Shown here piece after piece: positions 58,081 to 64,000 of a stretch of 64,000 nt of DNA (positions are counted from its first letter, which is position 1; the number at the start of each line of letters is the position of its first letter). The translations under genes were made by a program, and so were the position numbers. The stretch is from Microcebus murinus. Its lineage: Eukaryota > Chordata > Mammalia > Primates > Cheirogaleidae. The notes beneath the pieces were generated by a model. It saw nothing but the letters and a program-made list of their open reading frames with translations. It did not search any database and was not told where the DNA came from. The stretch is from positions 30,765,138 to 30,829,137 of the forward strand of contig NC_134124.1 of assembly GCF_040939455.1 (NCBI RefSeq), given 5' to 3'.

Positions 58081-58544
58081 TATGCCCTAGTCCTGGAATA
58101 GATGAGTTAAAGAGCAACTGCTTTATTTTTTTCTTTTTCAGACATTATTACTTTTATGAATGTTAGTAGTTTTCTATTTCTGTTGGTTAATAGGCACATC
58201 AGAGCTAATCTTTTACTCCACTCTATCAAATCTATAGATATTTATGGCATGTATTCTGTGTACTAACTTTACCTCTGTTTTCTTCATGTGTTTTTAATCC
58301 TTATTTACTACTCATAAAGCATCATCATTTTAAAATTTTGCTTTCAATATAAAGCTCTACAGAAAGTTTCAAATATTTTTGAAACCCTATAGTTCCAAAA
58401 TGTGATTTTAAATAGAATAATAATTAAAGAAAGTACTGTAAAGCTATTTATTTAAAATATCAGAGATTTTAAGATAAATTTAAATAGAATGTGGTTCAAA
58501 TTACTAATCTTTCTTCCCCAAATTTAACAGATCTAAGCTACTAC
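58081..58544. other. AT-rich unclassified DNA
   Basis: No gene or named repeat. May be part of the older L1 flank. Confidence 0.35.
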
Positions 58545-58965
58545 ATGATTTATAATACAAAAGAACAGGAAATACTCTAAATATTTACTGATAGACAATT
58601 GGTTAAATAAATTGATGCATTGGTGCAATAAAATAATATGTGACTGCTATAATCATGATGTAGAAAAATATTTAAAGACATGGAATAATACCTATAGTAT
58701 ATCGTAAAACTTAAAATTGCAGATACCAAAATAGTCTAAGACTGTTCCTGTTACGGAAAAGAATAGCTTTTAACACATGCACAAACACACACCTACACGG
58801 ACACAAAAGATTAGAAATGTCTGCAATAAAATTATGACTATCTCCAGATAATGACGTTACTCATGACTTTTTATTTCTTTCATTTTCATAATTTTTATTT
58901 TGCATTTTCTAAATTGTCTATGACGAGTGTGTGTTATATTTCTAAGCAGGGAAAAGTAAATGTCT
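58545..58965 (+). mobile_element. L1M-type LINE 3' end, sense
   Basis: 'gacaattggttaaataaatt', 'taaagacatggaataatacc', 'tattttgcattttctaaatt' and 'gtctatgacgagtgtgtgtt' follow the end of L1M ORF2 and its 3' UTR in sense. No frame survives. It carries a short CACACA patch (58784-58803). Confidence 0.65.
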
Positions 58966-59519
58966 TCAAAAGCCAGATATGAAACACTTACTATTATCTC
59001 ATAGAGCAAATTAGTCCTGCTTCTCAAAATAGGCCATTGAAAAGCATTCCTATATATATTCAATGTGGGGCCTTTTCTACTTCAATGGCAACGGTATAGT
59101 GCCTAGAGATTGGTAAAAATAGCTAATAAGCAGATTCCACATGCAGATTTATCCTTTTCCCCCTCTATTTTCCCACCACCGTCTGTATTTCTGTAACACC
59201 CCCCATTATCTTGAAGTCCAGTTACTTGTTTACTAGCCTTTAATTCCAACCCCAGCTACCCATTAGACTGCGTCTCATTTGAGGGCAAAGAGGAATCATA
59301 TTTTTAGGCGTTCCATAAATGTTTGTAGAGTGAGCATGTGAGTGAGTGAAAGTAAAAAAAGAAGAAACCCTCGGTGCCAATCTGGCCAGAATAGCAGCAG
59401 ACAAGACGCCTTCTCTAACAGCCAATTTTCTTGGCTGACTTTGTCTGTATAATTGCTTCAAATCTGTATTTTCTCTACCTATCTAGCTTCAGCCTAAATG
59501 TTGAATATTGTATTTTCCC
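58966..59519. other. Unclassified intergenic DNA
   Basis: No gene recognised. The phrase 'ggcgttccataaatgtttgt' near 59307 recalls an L2/MIR tail, too short to call. Confidence 0.3.
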
Positions 59520-60420
59520 TCAAAGAATGTCAATAAAGATTTTATTTTTTTTTCAATTACTATTGCAGAGAAGGTTTCCCTTTAGGAAAACTAAAATTTA
59601 ATAACTTTTCTTCGGCAAAGTTGACGATCTCTTTATGCTCGCCGTGATGACTGTAGTCAATCAGGAGTCAGTTGGAAGCCAAGCTGAACATAAAGTGATT
59701 AAAAGGAAACCAAAACACAAATGCACCCTCTTGAAAACCTAATCACATTATGAAGCTCTAAGCATGAGTTATGAGGTAGCTGTGGCTGGCTGGGTTTTGA
59801 TGAAGTACCCATAATTTCATATCAGCTGCCACAGGACTTTCTGACTTCTCTTTAACTTTAAAATGTGATTTACCCTGTTATCATCTACTTATACAGTCTT
59901 CAAGATCTACCTAGGAATAAATAGTATTAATAATATGTTAAACTGCACTGCAGTAAGATTCTTATTTTTCCGCATTCATATGGTAAAATTCAAATGATAA
60001 AAATAAAATAGGTAATTCATTAGATTGCAAAGCTCTGGCTGTTAAAATAAAAGCATTTTCTCAATTCAGGAATCCTGGCACGAATTCACACGTTATCAGC
60101 AAGCACTATAGATGTACTTCTTTTAAAAATAGGTACATTATTTTTATTCAGTTTAGGTTAGGAGTAATTTGATTTATTTAAAGTTAAGGGGGTATGTGGT
60201 CATGATTAATTTCAATAGATTACATTCATAATTCCACTCTTAGCCAGTTTTCTTTTAATGCTGCATGCAAATTTTTATTTTAGAAAGGGTAATTTAGTAG
60301 GGAAACCTTAGAAATTAATTTCTTAGGCAGTTTTTCTGAAATGTGTTGTTATAAATTGATACTGACATAGCAGTATAGATTTTTATTTTGAATCAATATT
60401 CTGGGTAAAGAATTTGATTA
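59520..60420. promoter_or_regulatory. Candidate conserved non-coding element
   Basis: About 0.9 kb without repeats. Contains a perfect octamer ATGCAAAT (60265-60272), 'gtcatgattaatttcaatag' (60198 region), 'aggtaattcattagattgca' (60009 region) and 'cctaatcacattatgaagct' (59739 region). The unique texture and homeodomain/POU content suggest an enhancer. Inference only. Confidence 0.35.
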
Positions 60421-60774
60421 TATTGATGAAGAATCTAAAGTGTAGTCCCTGTCCCTACATGTAGAAAAAGGAAAGCTGACACTTTTGCAATGGTCACCTG
60501 GGGTAAATTGGGGGCTTTTCTAGAATGAATAGTATTTATGGCTTGTGCTTCATCATGGTGGTAGGTCTTTTTCTAAACAGCTCTTTTTATTGGCCAAGAT
60601 GATCTTTATTTTTAAGTGAATGCACTTTCTGTATCCTGGTTAAGTGGCACGAGTCTGTCTTTGCATTGCCTTTCTCTTATTCTTGTCATTTCCTTGTCCT
60701 GTGTCTTCAAGACCCAGGCTTTGGAGGATGAATGTACCAGATGCCTTTCTTTCTCAGTACTCCCATAGGTTTTG

Positions 60775-60885
60775 CAGCTGGTTATTTAATTAATCCCTCC
60801 ATCCTTCCAATCAACATTGAGCCTATTTTATGCCAGATACATTACTAGATGCTGGGGATGGTGATAAAGAAATGATCCCTGCCTT
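60775..60885. repeat. Old L1-type 3'-UTR fragment, left part split by Alu
   Basis: 'tccaatcaacattgagccta', 'ttttatgccagatacattac' and 'tagatgctggggatggtgat' match the start of the 3'-UTR family seen at 14505. The unit continues after the Alu at 61231. Confidence 0.65.
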
Positions 60886-61790
<905 letters not shown>

Positions 61791-62239
61791 ACCCCCTTGT
61801 CATTCTAAATTACAACTGCTTGTTCTGCTATATCCCCTGTGTAGCTGGGAGGTTTTTTTACAGGCATTTTTATAAATCTGGAACCTAACTCACTGCTTAA
61901 CACATTTTAAGTGCTTGGTACACATTAAGGAATAAACCTTGATTGATTCTATGTCGTAAACTGTCTTTGAATGATGTTGTTGTTAGTATATCCGTGCCTC
62001 TGGAAAACAGTTTCACTGAAATTATAAGACAAATGAAGTTGTGATTTCAGTTGCTGACTATGTAATGGCTTTTCAAATTTAATTTTCTGTTTTTACATTT
62101 TAAAACAATAATGAAGTCGAACTTCGAAACAGTTTTTACTGTATAATTATATGTGCTTATGAATTGTTTGATAAGCCCCCATAGTCCAAACCACGTTTCC
62201 AAAATTATTGTTTAAATTATTTCTCAACTTTTCTAGCAT

Positions 62240-62870
62240 TTATGCACATATAAACACACATACGTGCTTTGTTTTTCTTTTTTAATATAAAGGTGATTAT
62301 GAACTACATATAGTTGTGCAACTTTCCTTATTCTAATAGTATATCATGGACACCTTTCCATTTTGAACATATATCCTAGCTCATTTAATAGCTGCAACTT
62401 ATTACAGAGATGGAAGTACAATGATTTTATCATTCCCCATAAAAATAGGCCTCTAAGTTATATCTATTTTATTTGATTCCATATACAATGCTCAGATGGG
62501 TTCTTTGTGCATGTACTTAATTTTTATGGGACAGATACCTAGAATTAGGCTGGTTGAATCAAAGGATATATGTATATTAAAATTATGTGTGCATATATAT
62601 ATATGTATTCATATTCTAACTATGTATGTTTTCACATACATATACCCATATTTTAATGCATGTCAATTATATATATATGGCCAAATTGCCCTCCAAAAAG
62701 GTTGTGCCAATTTATTCCCCCAGTTGTATCAGAGTACCCAGTTTTTGATATCCTCATCAAAAATGGCCAAAATGGAGGAGAAATATTTTCATCTCATTCA
62801 ATTTTGTCATGTGTCTGGGGGATTTCTAGACTTTACTTCCAAATTCCTTATTCGCTCTTTAGCTATGTTC
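62240..62870 (-). mobile_element. L1M-type LINE 3' end, truncated
   Basis: Antisense L1M in the expected order: 'gacacctttccattttgaac', 'ggacagatacctagaattag', 'gctggttgaatcaaaggata', 'ggccaaattgccctccaaaa', 'aggttgtgccaatttattcc'. A short AT-rich patch (62594-62680) has grown in the middle. The long frame across 62496-63080 is a chance product of this repeat and the GT tract. Confidence 0.65.
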
Positions 62871-62910
62871 ATTCTGCCATTCCCTCATTCAGCCCTCCTC
62901 TTAGAGGGGA

Positions 62911-62961
62911 GCGCATGCGCGCGTGTGTGCGAGCGTGCGCGTGTGTGCGCGCACGCGTGTG

Positions 62962-63004
<43 letters not shown>
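62911..63004. repeat. GC-rich alternating purine-pyrimidine tract ending in (GT)n
   Basis: About 94 bases of mostly alternating purine-pyrimidine. GCGC/GTGC blocks with 13 CpGs come first (62911-62970), followed by pure (GT)n. This is a textbook Z-DNA-forming composition. Confidence 0.9.
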
Positions 63005-63104
63005 AGACGCATGCTGCCTGTGTTTAGAAATAAAGTACCCACAAACAGAGATGCTGTTTCATAGAAGCCCGTTGTTCTAGGTGCAATACTCTCTCGCATC
63101 TCTC

Positions 63105-63240
63105 TGTGGTTAATAATTTTCAACAATTTTGAAAAACAATTCTTTTTGGATTCCGGCAAATGCCTCTGAGATAGGTGTTTCTCTTCCTTCATGATATTGA
63201 TGTTCCTTATATATGATGATTCCTTGTTAACCATTCATAT
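63105..63240 (-). mobile_element. Possible L1 continuation
   Basis: 'gatattgatgttccttatat' and 'gattccttgttaaccattca' resemble the antisense L1 ORF2 segment that follows the piece at 62240-62870. Weak. Confidence 0.3.
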
Positions 63241-63615
63241 TTACATACACAGGTCTTGCTTAATCAATGCCAAGAGCTAGCACGGTCGCCATCAGCATCT
63301 CCCTAGCAGGGCAGTGCTAACTCCAGTGCCCGGTGGCTGAGAGATGAGTGATGCCTGTACCCTTTAGATGGCAAATGTGCTAAACTGTCAGGCAAGCCGG
63401 GGACCCCGGGTGTAACAGCAAGACTCACGATGTTAGATACTTGATAAAATGTAATCAGACCTTGTTCATAGCTTACATTACAGAAAATAATTTTTCCTAT
63501 GCTTTACTTTGTGTTTTTATTGCTAGGGAGAAAAAAATATTAACAAAGAGGAAAGAAAATGATACCCTTTTTCCCCAGTGAAAACGTTCAAATCATCTAT
63601 AAGGAGACTTTCTTA

Positions 63616-63618
<3 letters not shown>
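63241..63618. other. Unique intergenic DNA
   Basis: No repeat or gene. The first half (63270-63430) is relatively GC-rich with several CpGs, but no promoter or exon signal was seen. Confidence 0.35.

Positions 63619-63674
<56 letters not shown>
63619..63674. repeat. (AT)n microsatellite
   Basis: Fifty-six bases of pure AT. Confidence 0.95.
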
Positions 63675-63676
<2 letters not shown>

Positions 63677-64000
63677 AGACCTGACTGCTATTAAAACAAA
63701 TGACATCTTTTTAATGTGTTGGATATGTCTGTTACCACAGTCTTCTGTACAAATGGATTGTCATAATAGCAACCACGCTTATTTTTTCCTTGGCAGTGAT
63801 CGTAATCTGTACTAATTGTGTATATTCGTTTGGTTGAATATTTATTGCCTGTCTCCTCCAGTAGCTCTGTACAAGCATGACCATGTCTTTAGTATTCACT
63901 GGGCACCAGAAATAGAAAAAGTCAAGAAAATAGACACGGCCCTGGCTGCCATCTTTAATTTTACTTCTTCCTAGTTGCTCCAAGGAAAGATGGTTCCTAT

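Noticed and set aside
62496..63080. Longest open frame in the window (194 codons, plus strand)
   Set aside because: It runs through an antisense L1 fragment and then a GT/GC microsatellite that supplies a Cys-Val and Ala-Arg-rich tail. No domain, start context or splice support.

Overview
The window reads as nuclear DNA of a primate, most likely a lemur (strepsirrhine). The best clue is the Alu at 60886-61230. Its first arm has the 'gcctaagcaagagcgaga' wording, and its middle linker contains 'attagctggacaactaaa' followed by 'tatagaaaaaattagc'. I associate that linker with lemur Alus and not with human or galago ones. An older, general-primate AluJ-like copy sits at 57777-58066. A short hAT element at 35621-35816 also resembles a family I know from lemur sequence. 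These are recognitions from memory, not database results.

I find no protein-coding gene, exon, tRNA, rRNA or CpG-island promoter. Open reading frames are short (longest about 194 codons), lie over repeats or microsatellites, and show no recognisable domain. The exceptions are decayed transposon remnants: an L1 ORF2 C-terminus (38965-39150, minus) and a Tigger2 transposase N-terminus (13600-13767, minus). The setting looks like an intergenic gene desert or the inside of a very long intron, AT-rich throughout.

Recognisable content is mostly old mammalian repeats. There are about 20 MIR SINEs, L2 3' ends (11.6, 15.1, 22.0, 33.3-34.1 and 37.7 kb), several old L1-type 3'-UTR pieces, and truncated L1 ends (25.1, 38.6, 44.5, 58.5 and 62.2 kb). 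DNA-transposon fossils include eight MER5-like copies, Tigger2 at 13.5 kb, a Tigger4/Zombi-like element at 26.8 kb, nested hATs at 39.3 kb and a Tip100-like element at 48.1 kb. There are two or three solo LTRs and only two Alus in 64 kb. Microsatellites include two long (AT)n tracts (51.7 and 63.6 kb), several (CA/GT)n tracts, a (CT)n tract at 18.8 kb, and a GC-rich alternating purine-pyrimidine block at 62.9 kb.

Between the repeats lie repeat-free intervals rich in homeodomain, POU and SOX-like motifs. The main ones are 0.6-1.2, 4.7-5.1, 10.7-11.35, 20.9-21.8, 30.3-30.8, 40.4-41.5, 50.5-51.3, 54.5-54.9 and 59.5-60.4 kb. They are plausible conserved non-coding enhancers, which would fit a desert beside a developmental gene. 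I could not test conservation and cannot name the flanking genes. I found no novel coding system. The items most worth checking are the hAT element with a perfect target duplication, a hairpin with a 22-bp stem at 35226-35298, the motif clusters, and the CpG-rich Z-DNA-like tract.
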